Positions 10,401-17,707 of a stretch of DNA of 64,000 nucleotides are shown here, piece by piece (position 1 is the first letter of the stretch; every line of letters starts with the position of its first letter). The stretch is taken from positions 1 to 64,000 of the forward strand of contig CANLOE010000027.1 in assembly GCA_947492745.1 (NCBI GenBank), written 5' to 3'. A model generated the notes under the pieces. It had not been told where the DNA came from. It made no database searches and saw only the letters and a program-made list of their open reading frames with translations. This DNA is from an uncultured Cyclobacteriaceae bacterium (GTDB lineage: Bacteria; Bacteroidota; Bacteroidia; Cytophagales; Cyclobacteriaceae). Both the position numbers and the translations under genes were made by a program.

Positions 10401-10846
10401 TGATCTAAGGATAGAAAATAATAATTGGAATCGTCATAGAGATTCATTTCCTTTCTGAACGCTAGCTTTTCATCATCGAAATAAGTCCTGTGTGGACCCT
10501 GGGCATAAAAAAGAATGATATCCTCCGAGCCAAATCCTTGATCGGCATCTTTTTGTAGATAAAGTGATAATTCTTTCAGATTGCCCTGTGGAGCCGAAGC
10601 GTTGCTTTGAGGGAGCATACCATTTTTTGCCCCGAAGACCCGGAGGTGTTCCGGGTCGATTTTCTCCGGGTCAATGCCGAGACTTTTGATGAAACCCGCA
10701 TCGATTTTGTAAATACCGTCACGTACCACTTTCAACTTGTAAAATGTACCTTTGGCAAGTACGGAATGTTCCTTGAAATATTGAGCCTGAACCAAGGAGT
10801 TCGACAGTACGAACATCAAAAGTAATTGTAAAGTGAGATGGCGCAT
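7451..10846 (-). CDS. porU: Type IX secretion system sortase PorU
   Basis: A 1131-residue gingipain-type (C25) cysteine peptidase, the T9SS enzyme that cleaves C-terminal sorting domains from cargo and attaches them to A-LPS at the outer membrane. Signal peptide MRHLTLQLLLMFVLSNSLVQAQ. The C25 catalytic His lies in DYIGHGGE (near 640) and the Cys in LTATCEFGRHDDP (near 676). The last ~100 residues (FSYYPNPAEEY... to KLIFR) are a T9SS-type C-terminal domain that PorU itself retains. Length and layout fit PorU. It is monocistronic, minus strand, with no porV downstream; in many Bacteroidota porV is adjacent, so here it must be elsewhere or outside the window. Confidence 0.93.
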   Translation of the reverse strand: MRHLTLQLLLMFVLSNSLVQAQYFKEHSVLAKGTFYKLKVVRDGIYKIDAGFIKSLGIDPEKIDPEHLRVFGAKNGMLPQSNASAPQGNLKELSLYLQKDADQGFGSEDIILFYAQGPHRTYFDDEKLAFRKEMNLYDDSNYYFLSLDQGAGLKMPARKNQKNEGLNAITSYDALYFHESDIYNLLGSGREWLGEQVETGEKRVFDMDLSGIIDPSRVTISTEVLSVTTSPSDFIVSTEAKEIGKIGLSAVKPLLYGRKGISGTGHFAFSAQAVDRNGKLPLIFTFDSSGEGLGYINRFSLHFKRQLKRYGKSTTFQSLASLDHKLSYYQLSEATGKEHVWDITSPMNPIVQEYAHDKKGRLSFSSPSEQLRRYIVFEGVDFPYPESEGKISPQNLHGMESPTFLIISPRAFLKEAKRFAKYRSKASTMSVSVVSVEEVYNEFSSGRQDITALRNFIRSLYLKSKQLRYVLLFGDASYDYKDRLAKNTNWIPTYQSRDYLHNVHSYASDDYYTFMDDNEGEWSEDNRFEDTVHYLDLGIGRFPVQSPEEARKLVDKVIYYETCQHCFGDWKNNVAYVADNGEENKFMLQSDILAEHSEGLMSSINPSRIFVGAHTEESATEAVRKEIQEHINSGVFLMDYIGHGGETAWADEYILEVEDIEAWENKDKLPILLTATCEFGRHDDPLRNSGAEIALLSEKGGAIATFTTARPMFVNTNYDISRAFYSHVFRKNKDGSRLRLGDILKDTKNDSEADNINRNFILLGDPSMRVAYPERNIKVSKITIEQGLTTDRLRPGQQFTFSGEVLDGANVDTQFNGEITATLLDKVEQKKTLPTGETSTVIRYKSRENMLFRGRATVKAGIFAFTAVLPVDINPDVLSGHGKLSTYAVDKARHIDASGSELLSIEGDALLQHGDSKGPDIQAYLNGSDFVNGGRIRPKATLFLELRDEQGINVSERNQRGILAILDGKTEYNLTPYYRNNRDDFRSGQLEFPIGTLEPGQHRLFITAYDTQNNPGKAIVDFTVVNEDEVLLESFSYYPNPAEEYVDFYFTYANLKQNAYISLKVYDTKGTLLHTVSESLIAGDKAQDGYHTLRFRKNDGTSVMDNKLCYFVFELWPSSVPQRKMGKLIFR

Positions 10847-11066
10847 TTAGTTGAAAGACTAGGTTCCATTCGGATTATGACCTCAAATATGGCTCGATCA
10901 CCCTTATTTAAAGACTGATTGAGATTAAATGTTTGTTAAATCTTGTGCAAACACCACCCCGAAAAAATGAGGGGTTCATACGTTTTCTTTTCTAGATGTT
11001 ATGATTGAAAGAAAGGGGTATCCTTTTTCCTTGATCATTATATAGCGTCGTTAAAACCTTTATAAT
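10847..11066. other. Divergent upstream region of porU, no gene seen
   Basis: Between the porU start and the family E element. It is A/T-rich and should hold the porU promoter, but I found no exact TTTG / TAnnTTTG pair. No ORF is supported. Confidence 0.4.
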
Positions 11067-11486
11067 GATATACTTATTTATGTTGACTGTGTTTCATTCA
11101 CCTCATTGAATCCGGTATACCGTTGAAGGGAATCCGAATTCCGGTAGTTCATTTGAAAATTTTTCTGTCCGGGCGCAGCGTTTTCAAAATTTTCCGTGTC
11201 CCACAGGCTGGCCCGAAGTCTCCCCTGACTTCGTCCTGCTTGATTTTCATCAATAGGACCGAGCGTGAAGAAAGGGTTCGGGGAACCCTTTCAGCGCAGG
11301 GGACGGTCTGCCGCGCAGGAGTAAGCGCCCGCCCGGCTTTAGGCGAAAACGGAGTTCAGGGCGGATAGAGGACATGTGGACCACGATTGGAACGATGAAA
11401 AGGCAACACGTCCAAAATACTTTCCTCAAAAACGGGGTATAGTTGGCCGATTGTTAAATTCAGTAGTATAGCTAAGTATATAAGTC
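11067..11486 (+). repeat. Family E repeat, copy 1 (about 420 bp)
   Basis: Non-coding element, ends GATATACTTATTTATG and CTAAGTATATAAGTC, inverted repeats of each other. The interior is G/C-rich with palindromic pieces such as GGTTCGGGGAACCC. A second copy in opposite orientation is at 57168-57596. A short ORF inside (11123-11368) does not look like a protein. It lies about 160 bp upstream of nqrF. Confidence 0.85.
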
Positions 11487-11594
11487 TAAATCTTTTAAAA
11501 AAGGCATTTTTTCAACAATTCCAGCGGTTTTTTTGTTATCTGAACACAAAGCCAAAAAAAAGGTATTAGATTATAGATTTAATCTTTTATAAAA

Positions 11595-11602
11595 TATATT
11601 TG
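11595..11602 (+). promoter_or_regulatory. Probable -7 box of nqrF
   Basis: TATATTTG matches the Bacteroidota -7 consensus TAnnTTTG, 45 bp ahead of the nqrF ATG. No clear TTTG lies at the expected distance upstream, so the -33 element is weak or absent. Confidence 0.4.
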
Positions 11603-11646
11603 TGTTCCTTTTAAGTACTGATATTCATTTTTAAACGAATCACCCA

Positions 11647-12951
11647 ATGAGTTCAATTATTTTCACCTCGATTGCGGCATTTACGATTGTAATCCTCCTG
11701 CTGGTGTTGATTTTATTGTTTGCACAATCAAAATTGGTCCAGTCCGGAGATGTAAAAATCGTCATTAATGGAGATACCGGTAATCCTGTAGTGGCACCGG
11801 CAGGTTCTACTTTATTGACAACACTGTCAGCGGAGAAACTCTTCTTACCTTCTGCCTGCGGCGGTGGTGGCACCTGTGCCATGTGCAAGTGTGTCGTGGA
11901 AGATGGTGGAGGTGATGTGCTTCCTACGGAGGTAGGCCATCTTAGCCGTAAGGAGCAACAGGAAAATGTCCGTCTTGCCTGTCAGGTAAAAGTCAAGCAG
12001 GACATGAAAATAGGTATTCCCGAAGAGATATTCGGAATCAAAAAATGGGATTGTGAGGTTATATCCAATTATAATCTTTCCACTTTCATTAAAGAATTTG
12101 TGGTCAAATTACCGGAAGGAGAGACTTTGGACTTCGAAGCAGGAGGTTATGTGCAGATCGATGTTCCTGAAGTGACCGTTAAGTTCTCAGATATGGATAT
12201 CAACCCCAAACCGGAATTAGGGCACCCTGATGATGTGTTCCAGTCTGACTGGGATAAGTTTCAAATGTGGGATCTGGTAATGAAAAATGATGAACCCATT
12301 TTCCGAGCCTATTCCATGGCGAACCATCCGGCCGAAGGAAACATCGTGATGTTGAACATACGTATTGCTACTCCACCATGGGACAGAGATGCGGGTAAGT
12401 TCATGGATGTCAATCCTGGAATCTGTTCTTCCTACGTTTTTTCTAGAAAGGTCGGCGACAAAGTGACTATTTCGGGTCCTTATGGTGAGTTTGCGATCAA
12501 TCCCACAAAAAGAGAAATGGTGTATATCGGAGGGGGTGCAGGTATGGCTCCTTTGAGAGCGCAGATTTTCCACCTCTTTCATACGGAGAAAACAGATAGA
12601 AAAGTCTCTTACTGGTATGGGGGCCGTTCCAAAAAAGAACTTTTCTATGTAAATCATTTTAGAAAGATAGAAGAAGAATTTCCTAATTTTCAGTTCAATA
12701 TTGCGCTGTCCGAGCCTTTGGAAGATGACAATTGGAAGGTGAAGAATTCACTGGAAGACAAAGAGGCCGATGGTTACCTGGGCTTTATCCATCAAGCCTT
12801 ATATGATAACTATCTCAGTAAACATGAAGACCCCGAAGAAGTAGAATATTACTTATGTGGCCCTCCTCTGATGAATGCTGCGGTACTGAACATGCTCGAT
12901 GAAATGGGCATCCCCCCGGAGAATATTCGTTTTGATGATTTCGGAGGATAA
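11647..12951 (+). CDS. nqrF: Na+-translocating NADH:quinone reductase subunit F
   Basis: A 434-residue inner-membrane flavoprotein, the NADH-oxidising subunit of Na+-NQR. One N-terminal TM helix (residues 4-27) is followed by a plant-type 2Fe-2S domain with CGGGGTCAMC near residues 70-80 and the fourth Cys in RLACQVKV near 111. Then come an FAD-binding RAYSMAN near 225, an NAD-binding GGGAGMAPLRAQ near 297, and the C-terminal CGPPLMNAAVLNML. Length is normal for the family. The partner genes nqrA-E, usually directly upstream, are absent: the next gene upstream is porU on the other strand, with a family E repeat between. A strong terminator follows, so nqrF is a single-gene unit here. Confidence 0.95.
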   Translation: MSSIIFTSIAAFTIVILLLVLILLFAQSKLVQSGDVKIVINGDTGNPVVAPAGSTLLTTLSAEKLFLPSACGGGGTCAMCKCVVEDGGGDVLPTEVGHLSRKEQQENVRLACQVKVKQDMKIGIPEEIFGIKKWDCEVISNYNLSTFIKEFVVKLPEGETLDFEAGGYVQIDVPEVTVKFSDMDINPKPELGHPDDVFQSDWDKFQMWDLVMKNDEPIFRAYSMANHPAEGNIVMLNIRIATPPWDRDAGKFMDVNPGICSSYVFSRKVGDKVTISGPYGEFAINPTKREMVYIGGGAGMAPLRAQIFHLFHTEKTDRKVSYWYGGRSKKELFYVNHFRKIEEEFPNFQFNIALSEPLEDDNWKVKNSLEDKEADGYLGFIHQALYDNYLSKHEDPEEVEYYLCGPPLMNAAVLNMLDEMGIPPENIRFDDFGG

Positions 12952-12980
12952 ATAGCAGTAATTATTAATATAAAGAAATC

Positions 12981-13014
12981 AAAAAAGGGAGGAATTTATT
13001 TTCCTCCCTTTTTT
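12981..13014 (+). terminator. Rho-independent terminator of nqrF
   Basis: Perfect hairpin AAAAAAGGGAGGAA / TTCCTCCCTTTTTT ending in a T-run, 30 bp after the nqrF stop. Confidence 0.92.
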
Positions 13015-13130
13015 ATTGTACTACCTTCCGTGGGGTTACCTCAATAAGTTTTCAGTGGTGACCTGTTTAAGTATCCAGGTCGTTATAGTTATGGGCCGAT
13101 GAACTATCGGAGTTAGCATCAAATACTTAA

Positions 13131-13201
13131 CCCGGATCATACATTAGCCCTTCTATTGCTTTTTAAGCCCTCATAACTAAGCTTCCAATGCATGATCTGG
13201 G
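13131..13201. repeat. Family A repeat, internally deleted (71 bp)
   Basis: Starts CCCGGATCATACATTAG and ends GCATGATCTGGG, but the middle with the central palindrome is missing. Flanks are CTTAA and TTAAA. The rest of the 12952-13472 gap holds only the nqrF terminator and nothing else I recognise. Confidence 0.7.
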
Positions 13202-13472
13202 TTAAACTCGATAGGGATTGCTCAATAAGCTTCTGTACTGATCGAATGATTTGATTGACTTATTCAGATCAATCCAGTATGTTTAAACTTGAAATTGGTC
13301 ATCAGGGTTTTGCTATAGAAGGTTTAAGCACAATTAAAATCTTTAAGAATATGGGCGCGACCCGCCCCTGCCGCAGCGTCCTGTCCGCATATAGGTAGTG
13401 ATTTTATGCGCCTGACCGCGCCACAGGGAAGCCCAGTGACAAATCAGAATCAAATGAAGTAAAACGACCTCT

Positions 13473-14633
13473 ATGGATTTAAAAATTTTCTTTTCCCCTA
13501 TTGACACAGAGGTATTTTCCGAAAGTGCAGGACATCACACATTTCTGAAAAATATAGTGGTCAATCAAGAAAGCCTTCCCGACTATAGAGGCGCAGATAT
13601 AGCACTGATAGGACTTCAGGAGACTAGAGGCACCGAAGGGAACAGTGGTGTCGAAAAAGCAGCCACTGCGGTACGTCAGAAGCTGTACCGTTTGAAAAAG
13701 GGCTCAGGAAGGTATAGGATTGTGGATTTGGGCAATCTACGCAATGGTATTTCTTGGACAGAGACCTGTTTGAGAATAAAGGAGGTCTGTCAGACCCTTA
13801 TACTACACAATGTACTTCCTATACTGATGGGAGGTTCCCATGATTTGGACTATGGTCAGTACCAAGCTTATGATGGCATAGAAAAGTTGATTACCATGCT
13901 CAACGTGGATGCTTTTCTGGATATGGAAGAAGGCAAGGATGCCCCAGCCGAACAACAGCACATCCATAAGATATTGTTGCATGAGCCCAACTACCTTTTC
14001 AATTACAGTCATCTGGCTTACCAGAGCTACCTGATCGATACCAATGCTATCAATGTCTTGGAAAAGCTTTACTTTGATGCCTATAGAGTAGGCCATCTAC
14101 GGTCCAATATAAGTGATATGGAGCCTGTTATACGTAATGCCGATATGCTCAGTTTTGATATTACCGCTATCAAGTCCAGCGATGCCCCGGGTTCTGCCAG
14201 AGCGCAGCCCTTCGGTCTCACGGGAGAAGAAGCCTGCCAGTTGTCCTGGTATGCAGGCTTGAATGAAAAACTGAGTTCGGCCGGGTTCTATGGTTACAAC
14301 CCTGAGCATGATGATAATGCCGCCAAGACAGCTGCGGTAGTGGCCACGATGGTATGGTATTTTATCGAGGGTTTTTATCACCGTAAGAATGATCAGCATT
14401 TTCGTAACAACGATTATCTGAAATTTGTAGTGTCCATGCCTTCCGAACCCGAGACGTTGAACTTCTATAAGAGTAAACTGAGTGAGAAGTGGTGGATGGA
14501 AGTGCCTTATCCTCAAGGAAAAGAGAGGTATGCCCGGAACTGTATCATCCCTTGTTCTTATTCTGATTACGAACAGGCTTCTCAGGGCGAGTTGCCCGAA
14601 AGGTATATTACTGCCCATGCCCGGCTTATTTGA
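13473..14633 (+). CDS. Formimidoylglutamase/arginase-fold protein, metal site degraded
   Basis: A 386-residue member of the ureohydrolase superfamily, closest to the Bacteroidota proteins annotated as formimidoylglutamase. LPILMGGSHDLDYGQ (near 113) corresponds to the GGDH motif. The DAHxD motif reads NVDAFLD (near 145), with Phe in place of the metal-binding His. The SFDxDxxDP motif reads SFDITAIKSSDAPG (near 227), with Thr in place of the second Asp. Thus two of six dinuclear-manganese ligands are lost and ordinary hydrolase chemistry is doubtful. It is not beside hut genes. It may be a structural or regulatory paralogue; no partner is visible, and the next gene downstream is 295 bp away. 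Confidence 0.8.
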   Translation: MDLKIFFSPIDTEVFSESAGHHTFLKNIVVNQESLPDYRGADIALIGLQETRGTEGNSGVEKAATAVRQKLYRLKKGSGRYRIVDLGNLRNGISWTETCLRIKEVCQTLILHNVLPILMGGSHDLDYGQYQAYDGIEKLITMLNVDAFLDMEEGKDAPAEQQHIHKILLHEPNYLFNYSHLAYQSYLIDTNAINVLEKLYFDAYRVGHLRSNISDMEPVIRNADMLSFDITAIKSSDAPGSARAQPFGLTGEEACQLSWYAGLNEKLSSAGFYGYNPEHDDNAAKTAAVVATMVWYFIEGFYHRKNDQHFRNNDYLKFVVSMPSEPETLNFYKSKLSEKWWMEVPYPQGKERYARNCIIPCSYSDYEQASQGELPERYITAHARLI

Positions 14634-14927
14634 TCAATACAGTTCTCCGGGAATAGATTGCCCGCTTTCCTGTTTCTTTTGGGAAATTATTATCTCTCTG
14701 TATCTGTAAGTAACCCTAGGCTATTTTTCCCGATTGAGGGTGTACTTAGGTTCTTGAGACCTCCAAATGGTTTTTGTATTTGGTCAGCAATCGATGACTT
14801 TTATACGGGAAACATACGGTTTGGCAATTCTGCGACAATGTGATGTACTATTGGGGTGACTGTCCAACCTGATTAGCCTAGAAGCGTATACTGGTATATT
14901 CAATCAGACATTCAAAACCAATACATT
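14634..14927. other. Intergenic stretch, nothing recognised
   Basis: No repeat family member, RNA gene or plausible coding segment was seen between the arginase-fold gene and the DUF6503 lipoprotein gene. It presumably carries the promoter of the latter. Confidence 0.4.
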
Positions 14928-15734
14928 ATGAGTCTATCGCGGATTACGGTTGTTTCTTTATTTTTTTCAGCCGCCCTTGTGGCTTGTGGAGAAGGCCGGC
15001 AGGAAGTTAGAGGGGAAGAAGCGCAGGTGTCAAGTATGGAAAGTCAATCTTTGACGAAAGGGGAAATGATTATCGATGAGGCCATTCGTACTTCGGGAGG
15101 TGAAAAATACGAAGAGGGCAAGGTGGAGTTTACTTTCAGAAAGAAAAAATATAGCTACGAACGCTCCGGAAGTGAGTTTAGCTATACACGGCTGATGGAA
15201 GATGAGTTGGGAAAAGTAATGGTAAAAGATCACTTGAGCAATCAAGGCTTTCAGAGGACCATAGATGGACAGCTACAGTCTTTGCCCGATTCTTTGATTG
15301 ACCGCTACAGTAATGCCGTCAACTCTGTTTTTTATTTTGCACTGCTTCCCTATGGCCTGAATGATGCAGCTGTCAACAAAAAGTATATTGGAGAAACAAC
15401 CATCAAAGGAGCGCCTTACCACAAAGTTTTTATCAGTTTTAACGAAGAAGGAGGAGGAGAGGATTTCGAAGATACTTTCATTTACTGGATTCATACCGAA
15501 AACAAGACGGTTGATTATCTGGCCTACAAATACCATGTGAACGAGGGAGGCATTCGTTTTCGGGAAGCCTTCAATATCAGAACTGTGGGTGGGCTTCGCT
15601 TTGTGGATTACAATAACTACAAGCCTCTTGGAGACTATAGGTCCATAGATTTGGCTACTACCGACAAACTCTTTGAGGAGGGTAAGTTGAAATTGCTCTC
15701 CAAGATTATTTTGGAAGATATCACCGTGCAATAA
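14928..15734 (+). CDS. DUF6503 family lipoprotein
   Basis: A 268-residue predicted lipoprotein with signal MSLSRITVVSLFFSAALVACG and lipobox Cys near residue 20. The body (DEAIRTSGGEKYEEG..., KVEFTFRKKKYSYERSG..., LPYGLNDAAVNKKYIGE, NKTVDYLAYKYHVNEGGIRF) matches the uncharacterised DUF6503 family of Bacteroidota, an LolA-like beta-fold secreted protein. Function is unknown. It is monocistronic. Its stop codon TAA (15732-15734) is also the left target repeat of a family D element that starts at the next base. Confidence 0.8.
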   Translation: MSLSRITVVSLFFSAALVACGEGRQEVRGEEAQVSSMESQSLTKGEMIIDEAIRTSGGEKYEEGKVEFTFRKKKYSYERSGSEFSYTRLMEDELGKVMVKDHLSNQGFQRTIDGQLQSLPDSLIDRYSNAVNSVFYFALLPYGLNDAAVNKKYIGETTIKGAPYHKVFISFNEEGGGEDFEDTFIYWIHTENKTVDYLAYKYHVNEGGIRFREAFNIRTVGGLRFVDYNNYKPLGDYRSIDLATTDKLFEEGKLKLLSKIILEDITVQ

Positions 15735-15893
15735 TACAAACTTAGCTTTTAAATATCGCATATCTTCTTGTTCATTTTGCTTCACTCTGCGTTGACAATC
15801 CTCGGGATAGCGCTGCTATCCCTGCGGTTCTCGCCTTGATTGAAACAAAATGACCAGCGGAATCTTATACGACATTTGAAACCCAAATTTGTA
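15735..15893 (-). repeat. Family D repeat, copy 2 (159 bp)
   Basis: Starts TACAAACTTAGC, ends CCCAAATTTGTA, flanked by TAA (15732-15734 and 15894-15896). The left TAA is the stop codon of the DUF6503 gene. Central palindrome GGGATAGCGCTGCTATCCC. Confidence 0.88.
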
Positions 15894-15905
15894 TAACTCC
15901 ATAAA

Positions 15906-16192
15906 CCCAAATTGATCGATAGAAATCGTGATGAGCGTATCAATAGCAAAATACCGGCCATTTGTATTCGTTCGGCATAGCACCGCTACGGTGAAAGAAG
16001 ACAGGTGGGCAAAGCTTCCGGTATAAACCCAGAATGTTCGTTGGAACTTCGTCATGAGGACTTAAATGGCAATGAATCAGTGCGTTTTCTTGGGTTCAGC
16101 GTAGCACCGCTACGGTTAATTCAAAAAACGCATTCAGTTACTGATTTGAAGTCAGTTAAGTCCGGAATAGATTTTCTAATGGACATTTTGGG
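15906..16192. repeat. Chimeric repeat: family B left part joined to family A
   Basis: Starts CCCAAATTGATCGATAG like a reversed family B copy and follows it to about 16022, then changes into family A-like sequence (GTTGGAACTTCGTC...) and ends GGACATTTTGGG. ATAAA flanks the whole unit (15901-15905 and 16193-16197) and also stands at the internal junction (16022-16026), so either a recombinant or a nested insertion is possible. Confidence 0.6.
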
Positions 16193-16230
16193 ATAAATAG
16201 ATAGCATAATTCAGGATAGCTGTAGGCTGT

Positions 16231-17085
16231 TTACAGGGAAGACTTTCTTCTGCTGGCCCTTAAAAATTGATTGTCGTACTTTCGGGTGAATGGTAGGAAG
16301 TGGTGTTTCTCCTTGTAGGGAAGGGTCTCTTGCATGAGGTTATAGCCACAGGCCGTGAAGATGCGGTCTACTTTTTCGAAGATAGAAGGTGGAGCATACT
16401 GCTTGGGCAGGACCATCAGCTCCTTATTTTCCAATACAATGGAATCGGCACAAGGCGAGGAGATGATGTATCGAGGATGCCTTTCTTCTAGTGAAGCTAT
16501 CTGCTGAGCGTAGTAGAGCAGTTCCAGTACTTCTGTCCGTGGATAACTGTGCACTATCAGCCAGTTTTCCCGGTCCTGAGAAAGAGGTAGCGGAGTGGGT
16601 CTGTCGTAGTGGACAATTTGATAGGACAGGTTCAGTGATGAGACCTTTGAGCTGCGATGATGGATAAAGTTCTTTTGCCCTGTACTGAGACTATCGACAA
16701 GGAAAGTTTGCTTGAAATTTCCCGTAGGCTTTATCTTGGGTAGGTAAGCTTCCCAGTTGAGGTAGCGGGCGACATAGTCACAATCACAAAGGCGGTTCAG
16801 GCGGTTCAGGTCCAGTTCGCCCAAGAGGCCATAGGGGAAAGTGTCCACTATCAATCGTGAGGCCGAATATTGACGGATAATTTCTTCTATCCTGCCCATC
16901 ACCTTTTCGGGGGTTTTGTGCCAACTGTCGGGCAGGGACACTATTTTATCAGGAGCAAGGATACGGGAGGAGAAAGGATGCGCTGTACTGATAACCTTAT
17001 AGTTCGTAGTACCCAGTGTCATCAATACTTTCTTTGCACGAGACAGGTGGCCAAAACCACCGCCCATCGCGTAGTAGATGACCAT
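16231..17085 (-). CDS. MurG-like (GT-B) glycosyltransferase, uncharacterised
   Basis: A 284-residue protein starting MVIYYAMGGGFGHLSRAKKV. The glycine-rich loop near residues 7-13, followed by S/R and a helix, resembles the N-terminal loop of MurG and related GT28-type enzymes; EKHHFLPFTRKYDNQFLRA near the end fits the acceptor/nucleotide region. It is shorter than usual (about 350 residues), and I see no full C-terminal donor-binding signature. It is last in a six-gene operon, 4 bp after the lipoprotein gene. A soluble or membrane-associated sugar transferase acting on the same glycan as the two GT4 enzymes is the best guess. Confidence 0.65.
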   Translation of the reverse strand: MVIYYAMGGGFGHLSRAKKVLMTLGTTNYKVISTAHPFSSRILAPDKIVSLPDSWHKTPEKVMGRIEEIIRQYSASRLIVDTFPYGLLGELDLNRLNRLCDCDYVARYLNWEAYLPKIKPTGNFKQTFLVDSLSTGQKNFIHHRSSKVSSLNLSYQIVHYDRPTPLPLSQDRENWLIVHSYPRTEVLELLYYAQQIASLEERHPRYIISSPCADSIVLENKELMVLPKQYAPPSIFEKVDRIFTACGYNLMQETLPYKEKHHFLPFTRKYDNQFLRASRRKSSL

Positions 17086-17089
17086 ACTG

Positions 17090-17707
17090 CTATCGGGAAA
17101 GTTCGGCCATGATGACGAGGCGAAGCGATAAAGGAATATCCTTGAAACTGATGATTCCCGGTATTCTTTCCTGATTACCGCTGACCCGAAAAGAACGGTT
17201 TTGGCTCTCTACGAGAAAGGTGCCATTGTCGCTCAGGCTTTTCCCGATTTCCTCATTGCTTTGGTATAACTTACAACGGCCTTTGCTCTTGAACTTTACT
17301 TTGTAGGCAGCATTCATTTCCTCATTATTGGCAATTTTGATGGCTTCTTCATTGATTTTGACTTTCCATAAGAGTTCACCGTCATTTGTCTTGAGCTTTA
17401 TTTTCTCATCACCGTCCCGCTTGATCTTGGCGATTACGGTACCGTTTTGGTCGATATACTTGAGCTTGCCGGAGGAACCCTTTTTTGCCTTTAGGGTATA
17501 GCCATCAAAGCGTATCCGGACGGGGTACAGGTCGATGGCAGCGATTTCCTTCCCTTCTCCATCATTGATATGGATTGCAGTGCTTTTTTGCGATGAAGTA
17601 GCGGTCGTTGAGGCCTCTTTTTCTTTTGATTGCTGACCACAACCGCCGCACAAGAGGACCAGACAGTAACAGAGCGTATATATGGATAGATGTAAGCTAG
17701 TGTTCAT
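17090..17707 (-). CDS. Predicted lipoprotein in glycosyltransferase operon
   Basis: 205 residues. MNTSLHLSIYTLCYCLVLLCGGC is a lipoprotein signal with lipobox LCGGC. The mature part has a low-complexity Ser/Thr/Lys linker and then short beta-strand-like repeats (IRFDGYTLKAKKG, LKYIDQNGTVIAKIK, LKTNDGELLWKVKI). This looks like a small beta-sheet scaffold, loosely reminiscent of tubby/LURP-one-type folds, but I cannot assign a family. Its ATG overlaps the stop of the upstream GT4 gene (ATGA), indicating translational coupling. Likely an envelope component of the same pathway. Confidence 0.7.
   Translation of the reverse strand: MNTSLHLSIYTLCYCLVLLCGGCGQQSKEKEASTTATSSQKSTAIHINDGEGKEIAAIDLYPVRIRFDGYTLKAKKGSSGKLKYIDQNGTVIAKIKRDGDEKIKLKTNDGELLWKVKINEEAIKIANNEEMNAAYKVKFKSKGRCKLYQSNEEIGKSLSDNGTFLVESQNRSFRVSGNQERIPGIISFKDIPLSLRLVIMAELSR

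Noticed and set aside
11123-11368. Small ORF in the G/C-rich family E element
   Set aside because: The same element at 57168 is inverted and has indels that break the frame; the product has no protein-like features. Treated as non-coding.
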